The notes below the pieces were generated by a model. That model ran no database searches and was not told where the DNA came from. It saw nothing but the letters and a program-made list of their open reading frames with translations. Positions 25,134-34,255 of a stretch of 64,000 nt of DNA are shown piece by piece. The stretch is from Martinezella lusitana (GTDB lineage: Bacteria; Pseudomonadota; Alphaproteobacteria; Rhizobiales; Rhizobiaceae). The stretch lies in NCBI RefSeq assembly GCF_016901135.1, contig NZ_JAFEVL010000003.1, positions 124,001 to 188,000 of the forward strand, written 5' to 3'. The first letter of the stretch is position 1, and the number at the start of each line of letters is the position of its first letter. The position numbers and the translations under genes are program-made.

Positions 25134-27488
25134 ATGAACAAGCACACTTCAGACCTCAAGGCCGAAACCATCGTTGGTGGCGTCCATTCCAGCCCGCGTC
25201 ATGACTCCGCTCACAAGCACGTCGCCGGCACGGCCGTCTATATCGACGATATCCCGGAGCCTGCCGGTACCCTGCATGCAGGGATTGGCCTATCGACCGT
25301 CGCGCACGGCCTCTTGAAATCGGTCGATCTCACCGCCGTGCGCGCCGCGCCCGGCGTTATCACCGTCCTGACCCATGAGGACGTGCCCGGCGTCAACGAT
25401 ATCTCGCCCTCCTGTATGAACGACGACCCTGTGCTCGCCGCCGGCAAGGTCGAGTTTCATGGCCAGCCGATCTTCTGCGTGATCGCCGAAACGCGCGAGC
25501 AGGCGCGTCGGGCGGCGCGGTTGGCAAAGATCGAGTATGAAGTCTTGCCTGCCGATATCGACATCTGGGACCTCGACGTTTCAACCCATCGGCAGGTCGT
25601 CACGCCGCTGACGCTGAAGCGCGGCGATGCGGCGGCCGGGCTTGAAAGTGCGCCGCGCCGCGTGAAGGGCCGCATGCGGCTCGGCGGCCAGGATCATTTC
25701 TATCTAGAAGGTCAAGTCTCACTCGCCATGCCCGGCGAGGACGACGAGATTATCGTCTATTGCTCGACCCAGGGTCCGAGCGAGACGCAGCACATGGTCG
25801 CCCATGCGCTCGGCGTGCCGAGCAATGCCGTGACGATCGAGGTCCGCCGCATGGGCGGCGGCTTCGGCGGCAAGGAAACACAGGCGAATCAATGCGCGGC
25901 GATCGCTGCCATCGCCGCCAAGAAGCTGAGCCGCGCCGTTAAAGTCCGGCTCGACCGCGATGAGGACATGACCGCCACCGGCAAGCGGCACGACTTCGCC
26001 ATCGACTACGATGTCGGCTTCGACGACGAGGGCCGCATCCTCGCCATCGACTATATCTTCGCACTTCGCGCCGGCTTTTCCGCCGACCTCTCCGGCCCGG
26101 TTGGCGACCGCGCACTGTTCCACTGCGACAACGCCTATTTCTTCCCTCACGTTCACGCGAAATCAGCGCCGCTCTACACCAACACCGTCTCCAATACGGC
26201 CTTCCGCGGTTTCGGTGGCCCGCAGGGCATGGTGGGTGCCGAGCGCGTCATCGACGAGGTAGCCTTTGCCGTCGGCAAGGATCCGCTCGAAATCCGCAAG
26301 CTGAACTTTTACGACGCCATGGGTGTTGACGGCGAGCGCAACCTCACTCCCTATCACCAGAAGGTCGAGGACTGCATCATCCAGCGCATCGTCGCGGAGC
26401 TTGAGGAAAGCGCCGATTATGCCGGCCGCCGAAAGGCTATCGCCGCGTTCAATGCGAAGAGCCGCATCGTCAAGCGCGGTCTCGCACTGACTCCGGTGAA
26501 ATTTGGCATCTCCTTCACCAAGACCGAGTCGAACCAGGCCGGCGCTCTGGTGCATGTCTACAGCGACGGTTCCGTGCACATGAACCATGGTGGTACCGAG
26601 ATGGGGCAAGGTCTGCACCTGAAGGTGGCCCAGGTGGTGGCGGAAGAATTCCAGATCGATCTCGACCGGGTGAAGATCACCGCCACCACGACAGGCAAGG
26701 TGCCCAATACCTCGCCGACGGCCGCCTCTTCCGGCGCGGACCTCAATGGCATGGCGGCGCAGAACGCCGCGCGCCAGATCAAGGACCGGCTGATCGCCTT
26801 CGCGGCAGAAAGCCACCAGGTACCCCGCGAGCAAGTCATCTTCCTGCCCAACCGGGTGCGCATCGGCGATATCGAGATCCCCTTCAACGATCTCGTCAAG
26901 AAGGCCTATATGGCGCGCGTCCAGCTCTCGGCGGCCGGCTTCTACAAGACGCCGAAGATCCATTGGGACCGCTCCAAGGGCCGCGGCCACGCCTTCTACT
27001 ACTATGCCTATGGCGCCGCGTGCTCGGAGGTATCCATCGATACGCTCACTGGAGAATATGTGGTCGAGCGGACGGATATCCTGCACGATACCGGCCGTTC
27101 CTTGAACAAGGCCATCGATATCGGACAGATCGAGGGCGGCTTCATTCAGGGCATGGGCTGGCTGACGACGGAGGAATTGTGGTGGGACGACAAGGGGCGG
27201 CTGCGCACCCACGCGCCCTCCACGTACAAGATCCCGCTTGCCTCCGACCGGCCGAAGATTTTCAATGTGGCGCTCACCGACTGGTCGGAGGCTTATGAGC
27301 CGACGATCCACCGTTCCAAGGCGGTCGGCGAGCCGCCCTTGCCGCTCGGTCTTGCCGTTTTACATGCCCTTTCGGATGCGGTGGCGAGTGTCGCCGACCA
27401 CAAGATCTGCCCGCGCCTCGATGCGCCGGCAACGCCCGAGCGGGTGCTGATGGCAATCGAACGTCTCAAGGCAGCAAAAAAGGGGTGA
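25134..27488 (+). CDS. xdhB: Xanthine dehydrogenase large subunit (molybdopterin)
   Basis: A 784-residue molybdenum-cofactor subunit oxidising hypoxanthine to xanthine and xanthine to urate. Cofactor-binding motifs include RRMGGGFGGKETQA (about residues 240-253), NTAFRGFGGPQG and MNHGGTEMGQGLH. The catalytic glutamate lies in AVGEPPLPLG near residue 731. It starts four bases after xdhA and runs to four bases before xdhC. Nothing appears missing. Confidence 0.95.
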   Translation: MNKHTSDLKAETIVGGVHSSPRHDSAHKHVAGTAVYIDDIPEPAGTLHAGIGLSTVAHGLLKSVDLTAVRAAPGVITVLTHEDVPGVNDISPSCMNDDPVLAAGKVEFHGQPIFCVIAETREQARRAARLAKIEYEVLPADIDIWDLDVSTHRQVVTPLTLKRGDAAAGLESAPRRVKGRMRLGGQDHFYLEGQVSLAMPGEDDEIIVYCSTQGPSETQHMVAHALGVPSNAVTIEVRRMGGGFGGKETQANQCAAIAAIAAKKLSRAVKVRLDRDEDMTATGKRHDFAIDYDVGFDDEGRILAIDYIFALRAGFSADLSGPVGDRALFHCDNAYFFPHVHAKSAPLYTNTVSNTAFRGFGGPQGMVGAERVIDEVAFAVGKDPLEIRKLNFYDAMGVDGERNLTPYHQKVEDCIIQRIVAELEESADYAGRRKAIAAFNAKSRIVKRGLALTPVKFGISFTKTESNQAGALVHVYSDGSVHMNHGGTEMGQGLHLKVAQVVAEEFQIDLDRVKITATTTGKVPNTSPTAASSGADLNGMAAQNAARQIKDRLIAFAAESHQVPREQVIFLPNRVRIGDIEIPFNDLVKKAYMARVQLSAAGFYKTPKIHWDRSKGRGHAFYYYAYGAACSEVSIDTLTGEYVVERTDILHDTGRSLNKAIDIGQIEGGFIQGMGWLTTEELWWDDKGRLRTHAPSTYKIPLASDRPKIFNVALTDWSEAYEPTIHRSKAVGEPPLPLGLAVLHALSDAVASVADHKICPRLDAPATPERVLMAIERLKAAKKG

Positions 27489-27492
27489 TATC

Positions 27493-28392
27493 ATGTCTGC
27501 CGCACGCGAAGACATCAGGGATTTCCTGCGGCGGGAGCCGGTGTCGGTCCTGGTCGAGGTAACGGGTGCGGCGGGCTCTACGCCGCGCGATACCGATGCC
27601 TGGATGCTGGTATCGGAAGAGACAATCTTCGCGACGATCGGCGGCGGACAGCTCGAATATATGGCGATCGACCAGGCGCGGCGGGCCTTGCGTTCCGGCC
27701 TTGCGGCGGAGCCGATGAACGTGCCGCTCGGTCCGGAAATCGGACAATGCTGCGGCGGCCGCGTGGGCCTGGCCTTCACGGTGCTCAACCCGGCGCTTGC
27801 GAGTGAGCTCATCGCCCGCAGCGACCGGGAAATGGCGGCGCGGCCGCATGTCTATGTTTTCGGGGCGGGCCATGTCGGCGATGCGCTCGCCATGGCGCTT
27901 TCGCTGGCGCCGCTACGCGTCGTGCTGGTGGATACCCGTGAGGACGAACTCACCGCCTGTACCGTGCCACGCATCGAGACTTGCCTGACGGCCATGCCCG
28001 AGGCCGTAGTGCGCGACGCTCCGGCCGGCAGCAGCTTCGTCATCCTCACCCATGATCATGCGCTCGACTTCCTTATTACCGCGGAAGCGCTGAGACACAG
28101 GGATGCTGCCTATGTCGGCATGATCGGCTCCAAGACGAAACGCGCCACATTCCGTAACTGGCTGTCGCGAGAAGTCGGCCAGCCCGACCTTTTCGATCAT
28201 CTGGTCTGCCCGATCGGCGGAACTGCGTTGAAGGACAAGCGTCCTGCCGTCATCGCCACGCTCGCCGCTGCCGAAATCTTGACGGCGGCGCTGACTTGGG
28301 CACCAAAACCGGGCAAAATCCGTGCAGACTGTCAGCCGGTAGAGACCACGGCCGCAGGCTCGTCTTGGAGCAGCTTGCCGATCAGCCGCTGA
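27493..28392 (+). CDS. xdhC: Xanthine dehydrogenase accessory protein XdhC
   Basis: A 299-residue chaperone that binds sulfurated molybdenum cofactor and inserts it into XdhB. Family marks are VTGAAGSTPRDTDAWMLV, ATIGGGQLEYMAID with GQCCGGRVGL, and the Rossmann-like VYVFGAGHVGDALA. It starts four bases after xdhB. Its last 61 bases overlap the 3' end of the convergent LysR gene, so the C-terminal 20 residues are coded on both strands. Confidence 0.93.
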   Translation: MSAAREDIRDFLRREPVSVLVEVTGAAGSTPRDTDAWMLVSEETIFATIGGGQLEYMAIDQARRALRSGLAAEPMNVPLGPEIGQCCGGRVGLAFTVLNPALASELIARSDREMAARPHVYVFGAGHVGDALAMALSLAPLRVVLVDTREDELTACTVPRIETCLTAMPEAVVRDAPAGSSFVILTHDHALDFLITAEALRHRDAAYVGMIGSKTKRATFRNWLSREVGQPDLFDHLVCPIGGTALKDKRPAVIATLAAAEILTAALTWAPKPGKIRADCQPVETTAAGSSWSSLPISR

Positions 28393-29276
28393 CAGCGTTC
28401 CGCCATGAAATCGATCATCAGGCGGACCTTCGGATCCTGAAAACGCTTGTGCGGATAGATCGCAGCAAGCTGCACAGGGGCTGGCGGGCTGTCCTTCAAG
28501 ATCTCCATCAGCCGGCCTTCCCTAAGATAGGCCTTCACCTCGAAGAGCGGCTTGTTGATGATGCCGCGGCCTTCCAGCGCCCATTGGGTCAGCACGTCGC
28601 CGTCGTCGCTGTCATAAGGGCCGGCGACCTCGAATTTGCGTGGGCCATCCGCCGTTACCAGCGTCCAGAAATACTCCTTCGATCCAGGATAGCGCAGCAG
28701 CAGACAGTCATGCTTCTCGGCAATCAGCGCATCCGCGTTAACAGGCACGCCGCGGTGCGTGAAATAGGCCGGCGAGGCGCAGAGCACGCGTTCGCAATTG
28801 AGGATGCCGCGCATGCGCAGGTTCGAGTCCTCCAGCACACCGAGCTTGAAGGCCACGTCGACACCTTCGGCGAGGATGTCGACATTGTGGTCCGACAAGC
28901 GGACGCGCACTTCGATATCCGGATACTTGTCGTGGAACTCCGGAATGCCGGACGCGATCAGCCGGCGGCCGATGCCGAGCGGCGCGGTAATCCTAAGCGA
29001 ACCTTTCGGGTTGCGCGAGAGGTCGGCGATCGCCCCCTCAGCCTCGTTCACCGCCTCGATAATCTTCACAGCCCCGTCGTAAAAGACGCGGCCATGTTCG
29101 GTCGGCGAGAGTTTCCTGGTCGTGCGGTTGAAGAGCCGTACGCCGAGATGGCGCTCGAGTTCCTTGATGCGATTGCTCGCCACCGCGGGTGTGACGCGTT
29201 GATCGCGCCCCGCTGCCGAAAGGGTTCCGAGTTCGACCACACGAACGAAGACACGCACATTATCGAGATAGGACAT
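28332..29276 (-). CDS. LysR family regulator beside the urate oxidase genes
   Basis: A 314-residue regulator starting MSYLDNVRVFVRVVELGTLS with the helix-turn-helix RDQRVTPAVASNRIKELERH. The start at 29276 follows AAGGAACC. It is convergent with xdhC (61-base overlap) and divergent from the urate oxidase/guanine deaminase pair, with 140 bases between, so control of those genes is the simplest guess. The effector could be urate or xanthine. The sequence group resembles LysR proteins close to DhcR/CrgA-type regulators. Confidence 0.88.
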   Translation of the reverse strand: MSYLDNVRVFVRVVELGTLSAAGRDQRVTPAVASNRIKELERHLGVRLFNRTTRKLSPTEHGRVFYDGAVKIIEAVNEAEGAIADLSRNPKGSLRITAPLGIGRRLIASGIPEFHDKYPDIEVRVRLSDHNVDILAEGVDVAFKLGVLEDSNLRMRGILNCERVLCASPAYFTHRGVPVNADALIAEKHDCLLLRYPGSKEYFWTLVTADGPRKFEVAGPYDSDDGDVLTQWALEGRGIINKPLFEVKAYLREGRLMEILKDSPPAPVQLAAIYPHKRFQDPKVRLMIDFMAERCQRLIGKLLQDEPAAVVSTG

Positions 29277-29416
29277 GGTTCCTTTTACCACATTGGCGTG
29301 CGGATCAAAGCAGGGGTCATCTTATAGATTTTTTTGAAAGTGTTGCGGATTCACCGGGATTTCCTAGAAAATCATGGGATGGCAAACAGTCCCCTGAAGA
29401 TCGGGAGGACTTTCCC

Positions 29417-30658
29417 TTGTACGAATACGCTATCGCCTGGGACTGGGTAACATTTGCCGTCCGCTGGCTGCACGTGATCACGGCTATCGCCTGGATCGGC
29501 TCGTCATTCTATTTCGTCGCGCTGGACTTGGGCTTGAAGAAACATGCCGCATTGCCTCCGGGGGCGTACGGCGAAGAGTGGCAGGTTCATGGCGGGGGCT
29601 TCTACCATATCCAGAAGTACCTGGTAGCACCGGCCAATATGCCGGACCATCTCGTCTGGTTCAAATGGGAAAGCTACGTCACCTGGCTCTCCGGCTTCGG
29701 CATGCTCTGTCTCGTCTACTACGCCGGCGCAGACCTCTACATGATCGATCCGGCGGTACTCGACGTATCGAAGCCCGTGGCGATCGCCATTTCGCTAGGT
29801 ACGATCGCGGGTGGCTGGATCATGTACGATCTCATCTGCAAGTCGCCCTTCGGGAATGACAATACGCGGCTGATGGTGGCGCTGTATTTCATTCTGGTCG
29901 GGGTAGCGTGGGGATATACGCATCTGTTCACGGGCCGGGCCGCCTTCCTGCATCTCGGCGCCTTCACGGCGACGATCATGTCGGCCAACGTGTTCTTCAT
30001 CATCATCCCGAACCAGAAGATCGTCGTCGCCGACCTCCTTGCCGGCCGCACGCCCGTTGCGAAATACGGCAGGATCGCAAAGCAGCGCTCGACGCACAAC
30101 AACTACCTGACGCTGCCAGTGCTGTTCCTGATGCTGTCGAACCACTATCCACTGGCGTTCGGTACCCAGTTCAACTGGATCATTGCCTCGCTGGTCTTCC
30201 TGATGGGCGTCACGATCCGCCATTATTTCAACACCCGCCACGCCAATGCCGGCAACCCGACCTGGACCTGGCTCGTCACCGTCGTTCTCTTCATCGTCAT
30301 CATGTGGCTTTCGACGGTGCCGAAGCTGCTGACCGGTGAAGCAGCCGACGCCAAGATCTCGGCTATCCAGCAGCCCTTCGTCACGGCGCAAGCCTTCCCG
30401 AAGGTGCGCGATACGGTGATGGGACGATGCTCCATGTGCCATGCCAAGGAACCCAGCTGGGAGGGCATCGTCGCCCCTCCCAAGGGCGTGGTGTTCGAGA
30501 CGGATCGCGACATCGCCGCCCATGCCCGCGAGATCTATCTGCAGGCCGGCCGCTCGCACGCCATGCCGCCAGCCAATGCCTCACATATTACTGACGAGGA
30601 GCGCCGCCTGCTCGTCTCCTGGTACGAAAGCGCCATTAGTGGAGAGAAAGCCCAATGA
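29417..30658 (+). CDS. puuD: Membrane-bound urate hydroxylase with cytochrome c domain
   Basis: A 413-residue cofactor-free-type alternative to soluble uricase. The N-terminal 320 residues have about eight membrane spans (WVTFAVRWLHVITAIAWIGS, WLVTVVLFIVIMWLSTVP). The C-terminal part is a cytochrome c with heme motif CSMCH near residue 337. It oxidises urate to 5-hydroxyisourate and passes electrons to the respiratory chain rather than to oxygen to form peroxide. The start is TTG at 29417, seven bases after GGGAGGA. Its stop overlaps the guanine deaminase start by four bases. Confidence 0.92.
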   Translation: MYEYAIAWDWVTFAVRWLHVITAIAWIGSSFYFVALDLGLKKHAALPPGAYGEEWQVHGGGFYHIQKYLVAPANMPDHLVWFKWESYVTWLSGFGMLCLVYYAGADLYMIDPAVLDVSKPVAIAISLGTIAGGWIMYDLICKSPFGNDNTRLMVALYFILVGVAWGYTHLFTGRAAFLHLGAFTATIMSANVFFIIIPNQKIVVADLLAGRTPVAKYGRIAKQRSTHNNYLTLPVLFLMLSNHYPLAFGTQFNWIIASLVFLMGVTIRHYFNTRHANAGNPTWTWLVTVVLFIVIMWLSTVPKLLTGEAADAKISAIQQPFVTAQAFPKVRDTVMGRCSMCHAKEPSWEGIVAPPKGVVFETDRDIAAHAREIYLQAGRSHAMPPANASHITDEERRLLVSWYESAISGEKAQ

Positions 30659-31998
30659 ACGAATTCCTGATCCGCGGCCGTGTGCTGACATTTGTCGCCG
30701 AGCCGCAAGGCATCGATGACGCCGCCGCCTATCATTACTTCGACGACGGCGCAGTTTTCGTGCGTAACGGCAAGATCGTCGAGACCGGGAGCTATGGCGA
30801 TATCCGCAAGCTGGCGGGTGCCAATGTTGAGGTTGCCGACCACCGGCCGAACCTCATCCTGCCCGGCTTTATCGATACGCACCTGCATTTCCCGCAGACG
30901 CAGGCGATTGCCTCCTACGGCGCGCAGCTGCTCGAATGGCTGAACACCTATATCTTCGTCGAGGAACAGAAGTTCGCACGCGCCACTCATGCGGCTGAAG
31001 TGGCCGACCGCTTCATGGACGAGCTGTTGTCGAACGGTACGACGACGGCGGTTGTTTATTGCTCGGTACATCCTGAAAGCGTCGACGCCTATTTCGCCGC
31101 GGCCGAGGCGCGCGGCATGCGCATGATCGGCGGCAAGGTCATGATGGATCGCAATGCTCCGGAAGCATTACGCGACACGCCGCAGCAGGGCTATGACGAG
31201 ACGAAACGGCTTATTGAGAAATGGCATGGCCGCGGTCGCGCGCATTATGCGATCAGCCCGCGCTTTGCCATCACCTCCACGCCCGAGCAGATGGAAATGA
31301 GCCAGGCCCTCGTCGCCGAACACCCCACCTGCTACGTCCAGACGCACCTCTCCGAAAATCGCGACGAGGTTGCCTTTGCCACCTCCCTTTATCCCGAGGC
31401 GAAGGATTACACGGATATCTACGCCCGCTACGACCTGCTCAATGAGCGTATGCTGCTCGGTCATTCCATTCATCTGAGCGATCGCGAGGTCTCCGTATTT
31501 GCCGAAACCGGCGCGGTCGGCGTCTTCTGCCCGACGTCGAACCTCTTCCTGGGTTCGGGTTTGTTCGACGCTGCCCGGTTCGACAGGCTTGGCGCGCGCT
31601 GGTCGGTCGCAACCGACGTCGGCGGCGGCACCAGCTTCTCCATGCTGGAAACCATGGACGAGGCCTACAAGGTGCTGCACCTGCAGGGTCAGCGGCTGAC
31701 GCCGTTCAATTCCTTCTATCGCATGACGCGCGGCAATGCCCTGGCACTTGGATTGGAACGGCATATCGGTTCGCTCCAGGCAGGCGCGGATGCCGACATC
31801 GTCGTGCTCGATTCCCGCGCGAAGTCGGCGATGGAGTTCCGCATGCGCACGGCGACGTCGCTCGCCGAAGAGCTCTTTATTCTCCAGACCATGGGCGACG
31901 ACCGTTGCATCGCCGAAGTCTATGTTGCCGGCAAGGCGATAAAGGCGAAGGATAGAAAACGTGAGGCAGCGGCACCTCAGCCACTGCAAATTGCCTGA
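30655..31998 (+). CDS. guaD: Guanine deaminase
   Basis: A 447-residue zinc amidohydrolase converting guanine to xanthine. Metal and substrate residues appear in FIDTHLHFPQTQAIASYG, QTHLSENRDE, LLGHSIHLSD and ATDVGGGTSFSM. Its ATG overlaps the puuD stop (ATGA), so the two are translationally coupled. It brings guanine imported by the 19.6-kb permease into the xanthine dehydrogenase route. Confidence 0.94.
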   Translation: MNEFLIRGRVLTFVAEPQGIDDAAAYHYFDDGAVFVRNGKIVETGSYGDIRKLAGANVEVADHRPNLILPGFIDTHLHFPQTQAIASYGAQLLEWLNTYIFVEEQKFARATHAAEVADRFMDELLSNGTTTAVVYCSVHPESVDAYFAAAEARGMRMIGGKVMMDRNAPEALRDTPQQGYDETKRLIEKWHGRGRAHYAISPRFAITSTPEQMEMSQALVAEHPTCYVQTHLSENRDEVAFATSLYPEAKDYTDIYARYDLLNERMLLGHSIHLSDREVSVFAETGAVGVFCPTSNLFLGSGLFDAARFDRLGARWSVATDVGGGTSFSMLETMDEAYKVLHLQGQRLTPFNSFYRMTRGNALALGLERHIGSLQAGADADIVVLDSRAKSAMEFRMRTATSLAEELFILQTMGDDRCIAEVYVAGKAIKAKDRKREAAAPQPLQIA

Positions 31999-32087
31999 TC
32001 AACCGGCGGGACGCGCCGCGCCGCGCCGCCATCTCCGGCATAGGGGACGGCGGCGAAACGGGAAAGTCCAGCGAGAATGACAAACTC

Positions 32088-32103
32088 GTCGTCTTCAGAC
32101 GAC
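32088..32103. terminator. Small hairpin between guaD and the convergent GAPDH-like gene
   Basis: GTCGTC (32088-32093) pairs with GACGAC (32098-32103) around TTCA in the 118-base convergent gap. The T-tract is weak, so this is a low-confidence bidirectional terminator. Confidence 0.35.
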
Positions 32104-32116
32104 AAATTCACCACTC

Positions 32117-33115
32117 CTAGTTCGTGCGCCCGATGTATTGCGCCATGTCAAGCATCCGGTTCGAGAAGCCCCATTCGTTGTCGTACCAGCCGAACACCCT
32201 GAGAAGGCCGCCGGCGCCAAGCGAGATCTCCGGTCCACTCAAAACAAGAGATTCAGGTCGACCGCGCAGATCCACCGAAACCAGTGGCTTCTCGATCCAA
32301 CCCAACACCGGCGACCCATCGGCTGCTTGTTTCAGTTTCGCACGCATGGTGTTGAGGTCCGAAACATGCCGAACCGCGACGGTGAGATCGATCGCCGAAA
32401 CGCTGGCGGTCGGCACCCGAAGCGCGCGCGCCTCGATCAAGCCGGCAAGATGTGGAAGAACTTCACCGACGATCGCATGGGCGCTCGTGGTCGTCGGCAC
32501 CATCGAAAGCGCGGCGGCACGGCTTCGGGACAGGTCGGAGCGCGGTTGATCTGTGGTCGGCTGGCTCGCAGTGTAGCAATGAATGGTGGTCATCTGACCA
32601 CCGACGATGCCAAATTCCTCGTCAACGATACGCAAAAGCGGCGCAAGCGCATTTGTGGTGCATGAGGCGTTCGAAATCACGGTCTCGCCGCGGAAGGCTT
32701 CCTCATTGGCACCCAGCACCAATGTTACATCGGCAGCGGCAGAGGGCCCGGAAATCAGCACCTTCTTTGCGCCGGCATCTATGCCTCGTTGAGCCACCGC
32801 TCGGGAATTGGCATGGCCGGTGCATTCCAGAAGAACGTCGACGCCGTGAAGGTCGAGCTTGCTGATATCAGGAACATTGTGAAACGGGATCGACACCTTG
32901 CCGACGACGAGCGTCCGCTCGCCAGTGGAGACGGCCTCCGGCCAGGGACCATAAATACTGTCATATTCGAAGAGGTAGGCGCATGTCTCCAAAGCGGCGA
33001 TGTCGTTGATCAGCACGACTTCCATATCAGGACGATCGCGCAGGAGGAGACGCAGGACCGAACGCCCGATCCTGCCAAACCCGTTAATTGCAATCCTCAA
33101 CGGCCGGTTCGACAT
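32117..33115 (-). CDS. Type I glyceraldehyde-3-phosphate / erythrose-4-phosphate dehydrogenase-like protein
   Basis: A 332-residue NAD-dependent phosphorylating dehydrogenase. The N-terminal Rossmann segment is LRIAINGFGRIGRSVLRLL. The catalytic cysteine lies in NASCTTNALAPLLR near residue 150 with the partner histidine in MTTIHCYTASQ, and the C-terminus has YDNEWGFSNRMLDMA. It differs from housekeeping GapA: TASQPTTDQ and MVPTTTSAHAIVGEV replace the usual TNDQ and PTSTGAAKAVG regions. AAGGG precedes the ATG at 33115. It lies 127 bases after bhcD on the same strand and may belong to that operon. It may be an Epd-like enzyme; substrate is uncertain. Confidence 0.82.
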   Translation of the reverse strand: MSNRPLRIAINGFGRIGRSVLRLLLRDRPDMEVVLINDIAALETCAYLFEYDSIYGPWPEAVSTGERTLVVGKVSIPFHNVPDISKLDLHGVDVLLECTGHANSRAVAQRGIDAGAKKVLISGPSAAADVTLVLGANEEAFRGETVISNASCTTNALAPLLRIVDEEFGIVGGQMTTIHCYTASQPTTDQPRSDLSRSRAAALSMVPTTTSAHAIVGEVLPHLAGLIEARALRVPTASVSAIDLTVAVRHVSDLNTMRAKLKQAADGSPVLGWIEKPLVSVDLRGRPESLVLSGPEISLGAGGLLRVFGWYDNEWGFSNRMLDMAQYIGRTN

Positions 33116-33242
33116 ACGACTTACACCCTTGCTCGACAATGCCGGAGGCCTGCAATGTCGCGGTTGAATTGGCTATCGCCGTGGCGTCGCGGATGTCGAT
33201 GCCACTGTCCTCCCTATCCTCCTCCCTTTAGATGCGCCGGCC

Positions 33243-34208
33243 CTAGAAGTCGACCTCAATTGCCACGCCTTTCGCCAGAGCGAGCTCGACGGCAGCCGAG
33301 GCGACGGCAAGATCCTGAAGGCCAACCCCCGTACCGTCGAAGAGGGTGATCTGGTCTGCGGAGGTGCGTCCGGGATGAGTGCCGTTGATGACGGCGCCAA
33401 TCTCGACGATGGCCTCTTCGCGGATCAGCCCCCTTTCGATGGCATGCTGGGATTCGCCGATGGTTATGGCCTGTGCGACTTCATCGGTGAAGACGGTTGC
33501 CGCAGCGAGGATTTCGGCTTCGATCTCCTGCTTACCCTTCGTGTCGGTCCCCATGCAGGCGAGATGCGTGCCCGGTCGAACTTGCGACGCCTTGAGCATC
33601 GGAGCGAAAGACGAGGTGATCGAAATAATGACATCCGCTTCAGCCCCCAGGCGATCAAGATCGACTGCCTCGAAGGGAAGGCCCTCCTCCTTGGCAACCT
33701 CCTCCAGACGGCTCAGCATATCCGGATGCAGATTCCAGCCGACAATCTTTTCGAATTGGCGCTGCTCAAGGGCTGCGCGCAATTGAAACGTCGCCTGATG
33801 ACCAGCACCGATCATGCCGAGGACCTTCGCGTCTTTACGGGCAAGATATTTTATCGAGATGGCAGAGGCCGCCGCCGTCCGCAGCGCAGTCAACAGATTG
33901 CCGCCGACGACGGCGCGGCATTTGCCGGTATCGGCATCGAACAGGAACACGGTGGACTGATGATTGGTGAGGCCTTTGTGGACGTTGTTCGGCCAGAAAC
34001 CACCGGCCTTGAGACCGAGCGCCAGGCCTTTGCGATCGAACCCCGACTTGAAGCCGTAGAGGGCATCGGCATGCCCGATCGCCTCGCGGACGACGGGGAA
34101 GTTATAGGCCGATCTGCTCGCCATCGAAGCAAAGACGCCCTCGACTGCCTTGAGGCAATCGGCAGGCGTGACCAATCCAGCAATTTCAGTCTCAGGAACG
34201 ATAATCAT
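33243..34208 (-). CDS. bhcD: Iminosuccinate reductase of the beta-hydroxyaspartate cycle (ornithine cyclodeaminase family)
   Basis: A 321-residue member of the ornithine cyclodeaminase/mu-crystallin family. The nucleotide-binding motif is VLGMIGAGHQATFQLRAA and the family segment VVGGNLLTALRTAAASAIS precedes it. By itself the sequence could be read as an ornithine cyclodeaminase or alanine dehydrogenase. Its place after an aldolase, a dehydratase and a glyoxylate-type aminotransferase, with a divergent IclR gene, matches BhcD, which reduces iminosuccinate to L-aspartate. The ATG at 34208 is chosen; a TTG at 34259 overlapping bhcC is the alternative. Confidence 0.85.
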   Translation of the reverse strand: MIIVPETEIAGLVTPADCLKAVEGVFASMASRSAYNFPVVREAIGHADALYGFKSGFDRKGLALGLKAGGFWPNNVHKGLTNHQSTVFLFDADTGKCRAVVGGNLLTALRTAAASAISIKYLARKDAKVLGMIGAGHQATFQLRAALEQRQFEKIVGWNLHPDMLSRLEEVAKEEGLPFEAVDLDRLGAEADVIISITSSFAPMLKASQVRPGTHLACMGTDTKGKQEIEAEILAAATVFTDEVAQAITIGESQHAIERGLIREEAIVEIGAVINGTHPGRTSADQITLFDGTGVGLQDLAVASAAVELALAKGVAIEVDF

Positions 34209-34255
34209 TGTGGCTTCCGCCTGCTTTTCAATGGGGGCCGGAGCCCCCTGTTTCG

